Under the pieces are notes generated by a model, which saw nothing but the letters and a program-made list of their open reading frames with translations, was not told where the DNA came from and did no database searches. Positions 30,657 through 42,388 of a stretch of DNA of 64,000 nt are shown piece after piece (within the stretch, counting starts at the first letter, position 1; each line of letters opens with the position of its first letter). The stretch is from Phytophthora sp. 'mugwort' (taxonomy: Eukaryota > Oomycota > Peronosporomycetes > Peronosporales > Peronosporaceae): NCBI GenBank assembly GCA_033558025.1, contig JAUCEF010000009.1, positions 372,001 through 436,000 of the forward strand, written 5' to 3'. A program made the translations under genes and the position numbers.

Positions 30657-31890
30657 GTGGAAGTGGAGAAGATGTTGAAACAGGCTGGTGTTCAATTCGG
30701 CAACGAGGATGGCCGCGGCAGTGACGAAGATGTGGACTCGATATCTTCTGGAAGAGCTGTGATCGGTGAGGTCCTCAATGAAAGCATAACGATCAATATT
30801 TTATTGGATGGGTCATCGATTTTATCTAGGTTGCCGCTCACGTTACAATCTACAAAGTCGTTGCTGGGAGGAAGCGCCTCGTACGGTGCGATATCGGCGC
30901 CCTTAAATAGTCCAGTGTTCGACTTGGACACAGCGGCAACGATCAAGATGTTCAAGAAGGCAGAACTTCCGCAGGGAAAAGCGGTCATGCTCATGAGTGA
31001 CGCTAGCGGAGTTCTGCCCCACCGAATAATCCGTCTGTGTTAAGAGAAAATTTTGGCCCTGCAAGCTCAGGACGCCAGTTCTACAAATGAAGATGTTGCT
31101 GTGGATATTAACGGCGTAGGTTTATTCTCGGCGCCGACGTTAGGCCTGATAAAGAAATAAAACCGCACGCTTGCTGTTCTGAATATGGCGCAAATGGCAA
31201 TAAGCTGGGTGAAGGGGTTGGATTTTTCATGTACGAAGTGCCAAGACGCCAACGATCCTTTTGAAGTCGTCCCTCGGCGCAGGTGTCTCCCAGTTGATTC
31301 GGTGAAGATACATTATTCTTAACTGTTTTGTATTTGTTGCTAACTGATGCCATTGTTTCCAGGTGCAGTTGCTGGACATCGTGGGAAATGGATCGCTAAG
31401 CGACACTTTCATTGTTGCAACAATTATGGGCCTTTTCCACCACCGAAATCGACGTCGCGTTTATCGACCCTACGGTACTTAACTGCGTGCTTGCAGCAAA
31501 TTAGGAAAGTGAAGCCGATAGCCTGCACGTTGACGCGCTAAAGTCCAGGCTTGCGGATGTGACCAAGAAGCTCCTGGTTCCTGTCAATGTGTCTGGATAA
31601 CACTGGTGTGGTATTACGGTAGATATGTCAACCGGCGATGTCTTTTGTACGATCCATTAAGCTCTAGTGATCAAGACCAAGTCAGATCTACGAGGAGGAT
31701 AACTACCCAGCTGCTGTCATCCCCAACACGGAGACGGTTCCGCTACCGAGCTTTTGTTTCGGAAATGGGACACCTTCAATCGCTGTGTGTATGTGATCGC
31801 AGCTTTCGAGGCTTTTTGCGGGGCGACAGAACCAGGCATTCTGTGCAGAAGCCGGCTACAACATTTACGCTACAGATACCTTAGTTTATG
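30657..31890 (+). pseudogene. Ulp1-like (C48) cysteine protease remnant
   Basis: The first piece (30657-31043, 128 codons) is a coherent segment with SRLPLTLQSTKSLLGGSA and KAELPQGKAVMLMSDASG that I do not recognise. The following frames carry Ulp1-type motifs: a LSDTFIVATIMGLF helix region, LLVPVNVSG then HWC (catalytic His), VDMSTRRCLLYDPLSSSD (catalytic Asp region) and PSIAVCMVIAAFEAFCG (candidate catalytic Cys). Ulp1-family enzymes cut SUMO-like conjugates, and versions of this fold are carried by some transposons. There are stops near 31040, 31160, 31470 and 31600. It may be the second gene of a MULE whose transposase is lost. Confidence 0.5.
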
Positions 31891-31954
31891 CATTTAAGGT
31901 GATCAATATATTCTAAATGATCCAGCTACTTGCAAAGTTGGTTGTGTAAATATA

Positions 31955-32345
31955 CAGCTACAGTGTCTGAAGTTGCGTCTTCTTCACTGCTCGTCCAGGT
32001 CCTCTCATCGGTCGTGAACTCCGTGGCTTCCGCTGGCTCGGTCGAACCATCGTTGGAATTTGACTTCGTCGCCTCGTACTCCGTCTCCACCGTTGTGCTG
32101 TCCTCCTTGAGGACGCCTCCGTTGCAGTCGTAGACCCCGCCACCAGACTTCGGCTTGCGCGTGGTTGTTGTCTACTGTATCGTCGTGATGCTGTAGTCGG
32201 CCCCCTGGGCAAACTACCTGGATAAGCAACGGCGGTGGCATTAGAACCTCGGCCCTTGTCGCCGGAGAGAAGTCTCGGAGCTTGCGCTAACAAGTTATGC
32301 TCCAGCAGTACCTGATGCCCTTGTCAGACTGGCAGTGCCAGTTTA
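31955..32345 (-). pseudogene. Cys- and Ser/Thr-rich gene fragment, unknown
   Basis: On the minus strand a first piece reads NWHCQSDKGIRYCWSITC. After a frame change another reads FAQGADYSITTIQ, then (past one TAG) GGGVYDCNGGVLKEDST followed by an acidic Ser/Thr-rich tail. Cysteines and a Thr/Ser/Glu-rich C-terminus fit a secreted protein of an oomycete, but no family is recognised and no start is visible. The frame breaks and the isolated position between transposons argue for a dead fragment. Confidence 0.35.
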
Positions 32346-33370
32346 CATGCAGTCCCTTTAACACGGGTGTTGTCCACTGGTGTCCATTTTAATTTTGTTG
32401 GCGCCCTTTCACCATTTTCACAAGCAAAACGACATTCAAAGTTTATTCAAAAACTCTAAATAAGGTTTTACAAGCAAAGTGGTTTGGACGAATATCCTCA
32501 CCGTTCAGACAGTACCGTATTCCAAAGGTTCTCTGCAAAATCGGTTCGACGTACGTTAGTTGGCGCAGCTTTTCTTTGCGTAACGTTGCAATAAGCCAAC
32601 TTTAACGTCGTTCAGCAATTGGTAAGTTTCACATAGGAAATAAGTGGAAATTCCTGATTGATTCTGGCAACCGGGTATTGTCTAAGTTATTGTTTGTACT
32701 AAATACGAGTTCTTCGATCCTCTCAATCTCGAAATTCTCCAGCGCGAGACATAAGATGGGAGCGACCTGAGGCGCTGCCGGCGGCCGTATCCAGAATGCC
32801 ACCGACGAAGAGCACGTAAGCACTGAGGGCGGCGGCGCAGCCCATCGCACTCCTGCTGCTGCTTCTGTTGCGGCAGCGACTATAACCATAGGCGGGAAGC
32901 AGACGATAATATATATTATATATATTACCTTATTTTCTTACTAAGACTGCGCGACGTTAAACTAACGTTGCTGTTATTTCTAGATGCCGCGCAGCCAGAG
33001 CCAGATGGCACTGCTGCTGCCGCATGCGGAGCTAGTAGCCTTGGGGAGGTGCGAATTGGTCCGAAGGAAAAAAAATCAAAGGAAAAATTGAAGGAAAGCT
33101 AAAACCTGCATGCCCGCAGGAATCCAGACAGACTAAAATGGACAATAAAAAGACTCGTCGTTTTTCACCACACGATGCAGATCGCAGTACCTCATCTGAC
33201 CTGGACAAGGAGGAGGATATAGCTGTCGAAGAGATGGCGACTGACAACGAAGATTTGCCCACCCACTTCCAGTTCATGAACGAGAAGTTGCCCGCGAGCA
33301 CGATATAAAACCAAGTTCGAGCGTGGTACAATGGAAGCTGCTCACGTGCTAGGCGACAATCACCTTCCAC
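32346..33370. other. Spacer with one small ORF
   Basis: Mostly without supported genes. A 57-codon plus-strand ORF (33138-33311) starts MDNKKTRRFSPHDADRS and is charged; it could be the front end of the MULE gene that follows. An AT-rich palindromic stretch lies at 32907-32930. Nothing else is seen. Confidence 0.4.
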
Positions 33371-35600
33371 GTATCCCGCGGAAAGCGAATGGCGTAGCTG
33401 GATAGCTGCCTACGAGGGGTATTGCAGCCTGCATTACGTGAGATTCGAACTCGCACGTTCAAATGTGTCCACGTTTACAATCGGCGCGATCACTATTACT
33501 GCTAAAGTGTGGTCGGGGTGATTACTCATATTTGTTAATGTGGCTTTGTCACAGGAAGAACAATGTGCGAACTGCCAAAGCCAGGTTTCACCGAAGTTTC
33601 ATCAACTATCGCTGCAAGCATGGTATTCACCAAGCACGACGCGGGGAAACGAAGCGGGACTCAGACGTGAACTACACGGGATGCCGTGCTCGGTTTGAAG
33701 TTGCGTTGATGAATTTGGCATCATCGTGTGAGCTGCCACGACAACGCCTTGTTGTCGTGACCGAGTGGCGAAGCTCAATCATGCTACTGAGCGTCCTGGT
33801 ACCAGTGCACGTGTGAATGATGTTCCGATTGACGGACCCGTTGCAAAGACTGTAGCGGCGCTTCGTGAGTGTAACGCTTCCTCTGGCAAGATTGCGGGAT
33901 TCATGAGTGGAAACTTGGTACGGTCACTTCGTGTGCTTTTATTTTACTTTCAACTTCACATTAAAACCTTGACACGGACGTCAACTCTAATTTCTTTTGC
34001 GTACTTAAGGTCGGCCAGTCAGCTCTCAAATTGTTCGTAAATTGATCAGGAATTTGCAAGGAGGTGGAAGTTCACGGTCTCGGCTCCAAACGTTGCCGGA
34101 TCGTCTTACAGCAGACAATGAGTGTGACGTGATGGTCATTCGTGATCAAGTGGATGTTACCTGTGCAATCGTTGTGCAGAGCGCTATTGAGAAGTTGGCA
34201 TTTTTTAGCAATGAGGAGAGTCACTCACTTTGGATTGGACTCACGGCACCAACCGTGTCGACTATCATCTCGGTAAAGAAACCATACATTTGCTGTGCTG
34301 TGAGAAAGTATGCTCAAGATTAATCACTTTTTTCTTTCTATGTCGCAGGAAGTCTTGTGGCAACAACGCCAACCGGTCGTGGCTTCCCTGTTTGCGACTT
34401 TATGTCGTTGAACGAGAAAACTGTCACATTGAAAGAATTTCCGATTTTTTTTCAAGAACACGAACAGGTCCTGGATGACAATCAAGACGTTTGAGTCTAC
34501 AAGCACTTTGTTGAGTGGAGCTTTCTGGAGAAATGCTTCCCATCATCTAAGGTCTTGCTCTGCCAGTTTCACGCAATCATGTACTGGAAGAGATTAGTGA
34601 CAACCCGCTTCAACTTCAGTGTTGGGGGACCAATACATCGTCCAATGTTTTTTTGCTAAGATGCTGTATAGGTAAGAGCAACTTTATTACTTGAAAGCAG
34701 TCTCTCAACTGCATGTCTGACACAAATGTTTGTCTGCTTTGTTATTAACAATACCGCATCGGCATTTGACCAAACGTACAAGGAGTTCGGCGCTTACTGC
34801 GTAGGTCGTCATCAATTAGTACCTGACAAGAACTGGAAGGGCTGCTGTGATATGCGGTGTAACTACTTGCGGAACAACTTTTTTTCTCTGCGGGGAACAC
34901 AATCACGAATCAAATCGAATCAAATTGACACCTCCTCAAAGAACTCTTGGGGAAGAAGGCTGCACTTGATCAAGCTGTGGCTAGTGTATTGAAGCACCAA
35001 GGAAACATCGCGCGTCAATCTCTGCAAGCACTTCACAGGCACAGCTGCAGGTCGCGGAATCCTGACACAGTTCCTGTATTCTTGCGGCGGGCTGCCGCGC
35101 TGCTGAGTGACTACGTATTGGCGAAGCGCCGCCGACAATGGCATATATTCCCAGTCTCAATAAAAGGCTTCGAATGTGAAAAGCATGAGGGCGAGCTTTC
35201 AATTGGATGTGTCCGTGGGAGGCAAATGCACATTTGAAACGATATAGCGTGGCCTTGTACGTTCTCATTGGCAACGCGCGATGGACTACCGTGTCAGCAC
35301 ATGATGTTTGTATGTCAAAATTGACATGGTATAGAGAAACAGCCAACAATGGCAGTTCCGTCTCGTGGAGCATGACTGATGCATCGAAAGCGTACAGAAT
35401 CCTTGAAGAGGGTGTATCATCACTCGACTCAGTGATCATCTGCATCAGTCTGAAGAATTCCGGTCGCTCTTGCACAGAGTCTGCAGCAACGTTAGCTGAC
35501 CAACCCGACGTTATCAGATTTACAGTCGATCAGCCTGCAAAAGCTCGCTTTGTGTATGTGACGGTTCGTCGGGAGGAAAGGGAAAACGTGGTTGCGTTAT
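33370..35600 (+). pseudogene. Second MULE transposase (FAR1-like), broken
   Basis: Plus-strand frames in order. EWRSWIAAYEGYCSLHYVRFELARS resembles the FAR1-type N-terminus, and the zinc-finger part has NYRCKHGIHQARRGETKR and NYTGCRARFE. Next are NHATERPGTS and LIRNLQGGG, then DWTHGTNRVDYHLG (first catalytic Asp, about 34230) and SSKVLLCQFHAIMYWKR (C-x2-H motif, about 34550). Then come NYLRNNFF, KELLGKKAALDQAVASVL and a SWIM-type finger ending GLPCQHMMFV (about 35285-35310). Frames shift repeatedly (near 33530, 33780, 34040, 34320, 34640, 34930 and 35220). It differs from the MULE at 25.1-26.7 kb. Confidence 0.8.
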
Positions 35601-36051
35601 GATGAGAAGTATGCCTTGGCAAGGCAGTGCTTGATCCAGTCTTGAACCACCTGCAAATCTGTCTAACGTGAAGTTTTACAAATCGTGGAAGAAGTGGGAG
35701 ACAATAATCACGAATGCGGTGGGGACGGTTGACTCTGCTGCCAATAGAACCGAGGAAACCCCTGACCAGAGTGAGGAAGAGAGTTGCGAGGTGGACCCAA
35801 CCGATTTTGCTGATGCTGTAGATCCGATGAACGAAATGGAGCAGATGCAGGATACCTCGGAGGAGGGGGAACCGAACCGCGGTCAAAGTGAGACAGCAGC
35901 ATCGCCACCCCAGCAACGTTATTAAGTGGGGCAACGCTATCATCGCCAAAACTATCACACGATCGAGCTGTGGTAGTAAACAAAGTAAACCCAGCTCAAC
36001 CTGAAACCGAGTGCCGCAAGGTTTCAGCGGCGGATATGCCCCTCCCAGCGT

Positions 36052-37900
36052 TTGCATCCCTTACGAATTCAGCTTACGAATTCAGCTTACGAAGATACGA
36101 CTTTATCGCGAATTTCGCTAGGCAATGTTGATCTCTCAGAAAATTTGCAACGCATCATTGAGGAATCAGTCGCGGAGGTTGCGCTTCTCGAACTAAGCGA
36201 CATCACACGTTCTCAGACAGTTAAAAGCCCCCCCCCCCCCCCAACGACGCAAAGAAGCAAGGTGTTCAGCTGAATATACCACTTCTTTTTCTAGGAAACC
36301 CCAGGAAGAAGCTGAGGCCCCAAGAGGCCTTACAGCCACAGCAAGTGGCGTGAACAAGTGGGCGCTCATCACACCACGACTGAAGGATGTTACAGACGAC
36401 TTCGATAAGTACCCGTGCATCGTGAATGAACAAACATTGCGCGGGAGATCAAGGCGTGTAGGAGAGGTAACGCGGCAAGTGGAGGCATCCTATTGCTACA
36501 GTTACGTCATTCCTGAAGACCTGGTTATCTCGTTACAGGCAACACTTGACTATTTCTGGAGTAGACAAGAAGCTGAGCGCAAAGCCAGCAATGAAAAATT
36601 GTTGCGGACCTTCCTCACCGGGGTCATATGTACCTTCCGCCGGCGAGTCACAGCGCGCGATGGTTAGTAGATCCTTAGAGTGCCAAGCGAAAAATACTTA
36701 AAACTACGATGTTGAAATGCAAAAGTGTCTTGCTTGTTCTCAACGAAGAATATCCACGACTGAACATGGCCGACGCTACCCATCGACCAGCATTCTTCCT
36801 TCTCATTGACTTACGCTCCTCCTTTACCTGTTCCATGAATCAGATCGCTGTCTAGCGTCATATTCTGGGTCCCACGGTGCCAATCTTCAAGACTGGAACG
36901 CCATACTCCTTTCCCTTTGTCTACTTGACCTTGCCGACGCCGCTCCTCTTCTTCCATCACTTGGTCCAGAGCTTGTAGCAGGCACATCAGCCATTCTGCA
37001 GGACGCGATCCGAGACAGAATCGTGTGTGGTGGATATGACTTGTACTCCAAGTTCTGCTGAGGACAAGACATTAGCCGTCTGGGTAAGACCGAAGCTAGA
37101 TCCGTTCTCTAGGTACGGTACCACTGCATCTTTATTGTTCCTTTGATGTTGATAACGTTGCTCAAGCGAAATCAACTCGCTCTGGACTATGAATTCTAGT
37201 GACCGTGTATATGCTATGACGTCCTCTTACGGAATTAAGAAATGTTGCGGCTGGTTATGTTTTGGCTCATTCAGGATTGGATAAAGGTTACAGGCCGACC
37301 TGTAGAATTGTTCGCGTGTGGAAACAGCTTTTATTGGCAAAGTTGCTCCTGTAACGAAACATCGGCTTGTGCAGCTAGCAAGTGAAGTGGTCACAAAATA
37401 TGTGACGTGCTGCATGCAATCTATGCTTTACCGGGTGGACGTCAGCAAAGAGTTTTCCTTTGACCAGGTGGTGGGTTTCTGGCGGAAGACGCGTGGCGGA
37501 ATGACGCAGTGATCAGTTACGTTCTTGATGCTACGATCGAGGACCAGAATACGTGTACAGTTTGCCATCGCTTGTTGTAGGAAGCAAACAATTTCCGACC
37601 CCGCCTCGTGTCAAGCTGTCTCGATGAAACTCATCATGCTGTCTGTAATCACCGAAACAACCACTGGATACTGGTCGTTGTGGCAGTGCTGCGTCACGGA
37701 GTACTGCGTGCGCATTTTTCCGACCCACTATGTGGCGGACTATACAAAGCGAAGACGGAGGCAATTTGGAGAGTGATAACAAGCCTCGATATCGTCGGTA
37801 TTATAACGTTGCTTGTCCAGCGTGACATGCATCATGCAACGTTAACAGGTGATGCATCGATATTAAAGCGACTTTATTTTGGCAGCAGTGTTAACGCAAG
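36052..37900 (+). pseudogene. Ulp1-like protease, second ORF of the MULE
   Basis: Directly follows the transposase on the same strand. The first part (36052-36667) has SENLQRIIEESVAEVALLEL, a proline/C-run region and KDVTDDFDKYPCIVNEQTL, without a recognised domain. The last part (about 37490-37790) has a DAVISYVLDATIEDQN helix and NHRNNHWILVVVAVLRHG (catalytic His in NNHW), then AHFSDPLCGGLYKAK (catalytic Asp in SDPL), the signature order of C48 proteases. The Gln and Cys motifs expected after this are not clearly readable before 37900. It is broken by stops. Plant Kaonashi MULEs are known to carry Ulp1-like genes; here the pairing is in a presumed oomycete. Confidence 0.6.
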
Positions 37901-37902
37901 TT

Positions 37903-37954
37903 GCAAGACAAGTAATTAGGGCAGTGTTAACGCTGCCCTAATTACTTGTCTTGC
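37903..37954. repeat. Perfect 22-bp inverted repeat with 8-nt loop
   Basis: Arms 37903-37924 and 37933-37954 are exact reverse complements. The loop TGTTAACG also occurs just before the left arm (about 37889-37896), so the arrangement looks like a local inverted duplication at the end of the Ulp1-like ORF. Confidence 0.95.
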
Positions 37955-39351
37955 ATCTTGTTGCAGGACTCTTTTACATGCACAGATAGCGCGGCATGTA
38001 GTAGATGCTGTCGATGTAGTTCGGGGTGGTTAAACTTGTGACTAGCTTGTTGGCGTACTCGCGCTCGTGTTCTAGGAGATCATGCAGCTCCCCTCTCAAC
38101 AGGGAGCAATTTGCGAGTGCAGTCAGACATCTCCACAAGGTTTTTCTTGGATAGCAGCTAGATCTTACACGCGAGAACGAGCAAGAAGCCCCAAGCTGGA
38201 CGGATGCAGATGGCGTGTACTGTCCCTCCTGGCTTGGGATGGGCGTGTAGTCCTTCATTTTGTAGGAGCCTTCCCCGAATCAAGGAGGAAACCCAAAATG
38301 CGCTGTGTCCGACCGAAATTGTCCATATTTACACTCATTTTCTACCGTAAATTTTTGAAATAATGTGAAGTTGGCTTTACTGATATACCAGTTAAAACCA
38401 GTTGAACGGTGCAGGTTACAGATAATGGTTCCCGGTTTGTCGTGACGTTGTAAAACATATGACTTAACATTACAGGAACGCTATTCCCATCTTCTGTCTA
38501 TTTGGTCTGGTCGACGGCAAATGCACGGTCCTTCATAATCGACGCGTTCACTTAGTTAGCAGTGTGTATGTTTAACCTGAAGGAGCTACGAGAGTTGGTG
38601 CGGCACAGTGGGCTGGTAGAAGCGGTACTTAAGGCAAGCTTTAAATCAGATGTGCAAAGCTTCCGACAAAGTGCCAAATATATAGTATGTAGGATAAATG
38701 AGGTGTTCTAATTCGGCCAATTTGAGGACGGATGTCATACCACGCAACCAAGCTTGCCTGGCGTCTGAATGTCGGGTGCGTAGCACGCGGATGCAACCCA
38801 GGACCCAGCATTGCCCCCCCCCCCCCCCCGGCAAGCGGGGGCTTCGCGTGCGAGCCTTAGCGGCCTTCGGGCTCTATCACCAGCAAGCGTAGCGAGCATT
38901 TAGGTGGTTGGCTTAGTTTATGTAACTGTCGAAAATTGTAGGGATGTCGGAACCGTCACGATATGGCGCCATATTTGTCCTTTCAAAATGAAGTGATGGC
39001 TAACTATTTAACCTCAAACGAAAGTAAGACACCAAGGAAAAGCTGGGCGTCTGCTCTAACCCTTATAATAATACTAGAAAACCAGTAAACCAGAGGTAGC
39101 GATAGACTTCACTTTCCAAAATCCTTGGGTAGATCAAAAATTATGGCCAAAAAAATTATCTCGGGCTGCTTGGAAAAACAAACAAAATGTTTTGGTCTGT
39201 TGGGATATTTAGGCGACGGGGCATCCAACGGGCCTACTCCGAACTCCCTACTCACGCTTAAAGTAATTTTAAATCATACTCGAAATATCACACAAACGTT
39301 AACGATCATTTCGTTTTGAACTTGCAGATCTGTGCGGTACACCCGTCTACA
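37955..39351. other. Gene-poor stretch
   Basis: About 1.4 kb. A minus-strand ORF at 38258-37974 ends with ELHDLLEHEREYANKLVTSL and could be a gene fragment, but I recognise no family. A 16-base C run lies at 38814-38829. The rest shows no support for genes. Confidence 0.45.
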
Positions 39352-40850
39352 CTACCGCCTTTTTGCCTTCGTCCGGGTCGGAATTTCCTCTGGTGCGCTT
39401 CCGCGGCCGGGTTGACGTTCATTTTGCCTGACATTTCTCTGCTGGCTTTGTCTTTCTTGCCGTTTTGATCTTATTTGCTCTCGCTGTTTCGGCAGCTGTT
39501 GGTTCTCGATAGATTGGATCATTACAATATTCACGGGGGACATAAACAGAATTTCCTGGTGGATGTCCTGAACGTTTTCCGGATTCAGAGCAGGTGGGGC
39601 AAGTTCGTCGTCTCCTCGAGAACATGGGGGCTGAGGATTCCATGTTATCAATATGATGTAAACGGATGTTGTGCTGCTCGATCCGTCCGTTCTGCAAAAA
39701 AACAGGGCAATCAATCTCTCCAGGGTAGTCAGAATAGCTGAAACTTCTTGATAAGCGGGGGAACTTTGTTCTGCGTCGTAAGCACCGCCTTGTAGTCCTT
39801 GAAAGGTTTCGAGGCGTTCTCCAACATCGCACACCCGCTTCCCACTGATAAGACCATCGTCATTTCGATTGTATTTGCGCCTGCTTTGTCCAAAGGCACG
39901 GTTGCAAAACGTTTCCGTGCACACTTTGACAAATAATTTTACATTAGCCTCTTGTCATCTACAAGCCATCTGTAGTACAACAACAATATTGTTCTTATTT
40001 GGTCGGTAAAATTGTCGGCGTAAAGCGTCATTGTCTCGCCAGGTGGCGCTTCAGGAATAGTGTCCTCGTCGCGAAGCAAACGATACAGCAAGCTAATCAC
40101 TTCGTTGATACCTTTGCCATCTTGCGCTTGGAGTACACGACATATTTTTGGAGATTACCATTCGCCACATGAATGCCAAAGACTAAAATACTAATCATCT
40201 ACAATAAATACCGCATAAGGAGGTTGCGGGTTGTTCGGAAGAGTAAGATTTGCAAAAAATCCATGGTTGGGACGAGCATTCTACTCGCGGTCTTTTTCAC
40301 GGTCCCTTTAATATTTTGCTCTGAGATCAACAATGGTATCCGAATCAAATGATCGTTATCTTTTCATACAAGATTAAACGCAATTCCAGCAAACGTAGCA
40401 TAGCTCTGGCGTCCTCCACGTGCAGTTCAAACATTTGTCCTCGTGTTCACTCTCCTCACTATTACTCATGTGCTTGATTCTCATCTTGAATATTGAGCAG
40501 CGATCGCAGACGGTTGGACGAGCAGAGCGGATTCATATATCGGGACAGCATCCACGAGCAATTTCATAAAATGACGCGAAGCCTGGCCGATATTCAGGGC
40601 TAGAAGTAGGAACCACTGCATCACAGCGAGCTAGAAAGTAATGGTAGAGACGCTCCTACGTAAAGTATGAAGGAATAAGCTTGAACATCGCCTTAGCGTA
40701 GTAGTTAACAGTTTTCTCATTGCGCTTTATAGCCTTCCGTATCTTGATCGGCATCATTTCACCAATACTTTCGGCACATTCTCGAGTCAATCGTGAATCA
40801 AAGTCCGGCCAACCTTTTTGCAGTACTCTTGTTAGCTGTATTACCATGTT
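39352..40850 (-). pseudogene. Transposase-like gene of an unplaced dispersed family
   Basis: Minus-strand frames in order. MVIQLTRVLQKGWPDFDSRL (from 40847) is followed by PGFASFYEIARGCCPDI and a cysteine-rich stretch (CDRCSIF, CLNCTWR). Then come PHAVFIVDD-like and TMTLYADNFTDQ sequence, and a block with VKVCTETFCNRAFGQSRRKYN. The paired motif ADN.x.Q...KN and GHTKN.CDR.FG is known to me from eukaryotic repeat-associated proteins of uncertain function (similar to domains listed as unknown). The C-terminal part is basic (YREPTAAETARANKIKTARK). Stops are frequent. A second copy of the 3' part lies at 62145-62768. Confidence 0.5.
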
Positions 40851-41569
40851 TCAGGAAGACGATCGCCCCAGTGTTAGGCTGGCTTTGATATCAAGTCGAC
40901 GAAGCATCGGAAACGCCATAGGCTGCCGTGAATACACTCCGCCATTCAGGGGGACTAGAGGGAGGCTATTGGAGAACCGACAGCGCTATATACTTTTGTG
41001 ATGGCGGACTGCATCAGCAGCAGCCTATGTTCGTCATGTGGCCGATCAGCACCTCGGACGTGGTCATCAGGGCGAGTGATTGCGCCAATATGGCGAGCTC
41101 GCGCAATTTTCCATCAAAGCACCCACACTCACAGTCAGAACTCTCTCTCACAGACAACAGACTGAAGAGGAGACGTGTCAACCACGTCTTCTTCATCCGA
41201 CTGACCCTCGGGCGCGGAGCCTGACTCACTACCTCTGGAATAATCGAAGGCAGACTCATCCGCGTAGCCGCTCTCTTCGTTAGCATTGACTCGTATCACG
41301 TTTTATCTCTTTTCCCGTGTAAGCAAAAAAAATCGATGGTCGAACTTCAAAGCCCCTAGTAGAGAACAAAAATAAAAATGTCCGTAGCAAACAAAATGTT
41401 TTGAAAGAACGCATATTATTATTGTTCCCATCCAAAGTGATTCGGTGGCCCACCCACTCAGCTCGGGCATCACTGCCTCCAACCATCGAGCTAGCATTCT
41501 CTCACATAAAATTAGTTTTCTATTACCTGCAGCTCTCCGCCCCCCACAATTCTCCGCCCCACCATCGAC

Positions 41570-42388
41570 GCCGATTCCGCAGAGACCGCCCCATCTCACG
41601 TGAAGCCAAGCAATACGATCGCACCAGCGCGAAGAAGAGAGTGTTCGACTCCTACTGGAAGGGAAAGACTGGCTCGAAGTCTCCACCAGCCATGCGGTTT
41701 CCGTCACTAGTGCCCTTCGCATTGTGGCAATGGGCAGTATTGAGCATCAGCTGCGAGGAGGCATGAAGAACTCGATGAAGGCCACCATGAACAACGCTGT
41801 AAACAAGGAAAATGGATGGAGTTCGCCAAGGCGACGTGTCCACTGGGGACATGACTGTTTACCATGATGAAACAAAACTCAACATCTACTGGGCTCACCT
41901 AATGTTGAGCACGCGCTGGCTCGCGTGCAGTTATGACGCCCTCAGTGTCCAAGGCAAGAATCCCCAGTGCAGTGCGATGGGCTCGTGTGGTTACGCACCA
42001 CCGAGTACAAGGAGTGATATGTGTGGGCAAGAACATTATCGTGATCACGGACAATGCATATGCTCACAGTCAGGTGGATACACTCGCACGTGAGCAGCTT
42101 GCTACTGACAGAATCGTCAACACCAACAAGCTGGTCATTCTACTCCTAGCGCCTTACAGTCCGAACCCCATTGAGGGCTGCTTCCACGCGCTGAAGGCAC
42201 GCATGAAACAAATTGCAGCTAAGCGACGTGAGTTGCTTGTGCGAGGCGAGTATCTGTCGCTGGCTGCGTACATAATGTCGCTCATGAGGGAGGCCGTAGC
42301 ACTGAGCAAGGGGGCCTTGATGGAACGCTTGGTCTGGTGTGTGGAACGACACTACTTTAACATCATCTATCGTGCCGAGGTGATGTGA
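41570..42388 (+). pseudogene. DDE_3 (Tc1/IS630-like) transposase remnant
   Basis: The plus strand begins with an HTH-like block (REAKQYDRTSAKKRVFDSYWKG). It continues after frame breaks with MTVYHDETKLNIYWAH (first catalytic Asp) and finishes in a 151-codon ORF with NIIVITDNAYAHSQV (second Asp) and LLLAPYSPNPIEGCFHALKARM (third acidic residue in PIEG). The order and spacing are those of Tc1/IS630-type DDE enzymes. Stops and frameshifts occur near 41700, 41760 and 41940. No inverted termini were found. Confidence 0.8.
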
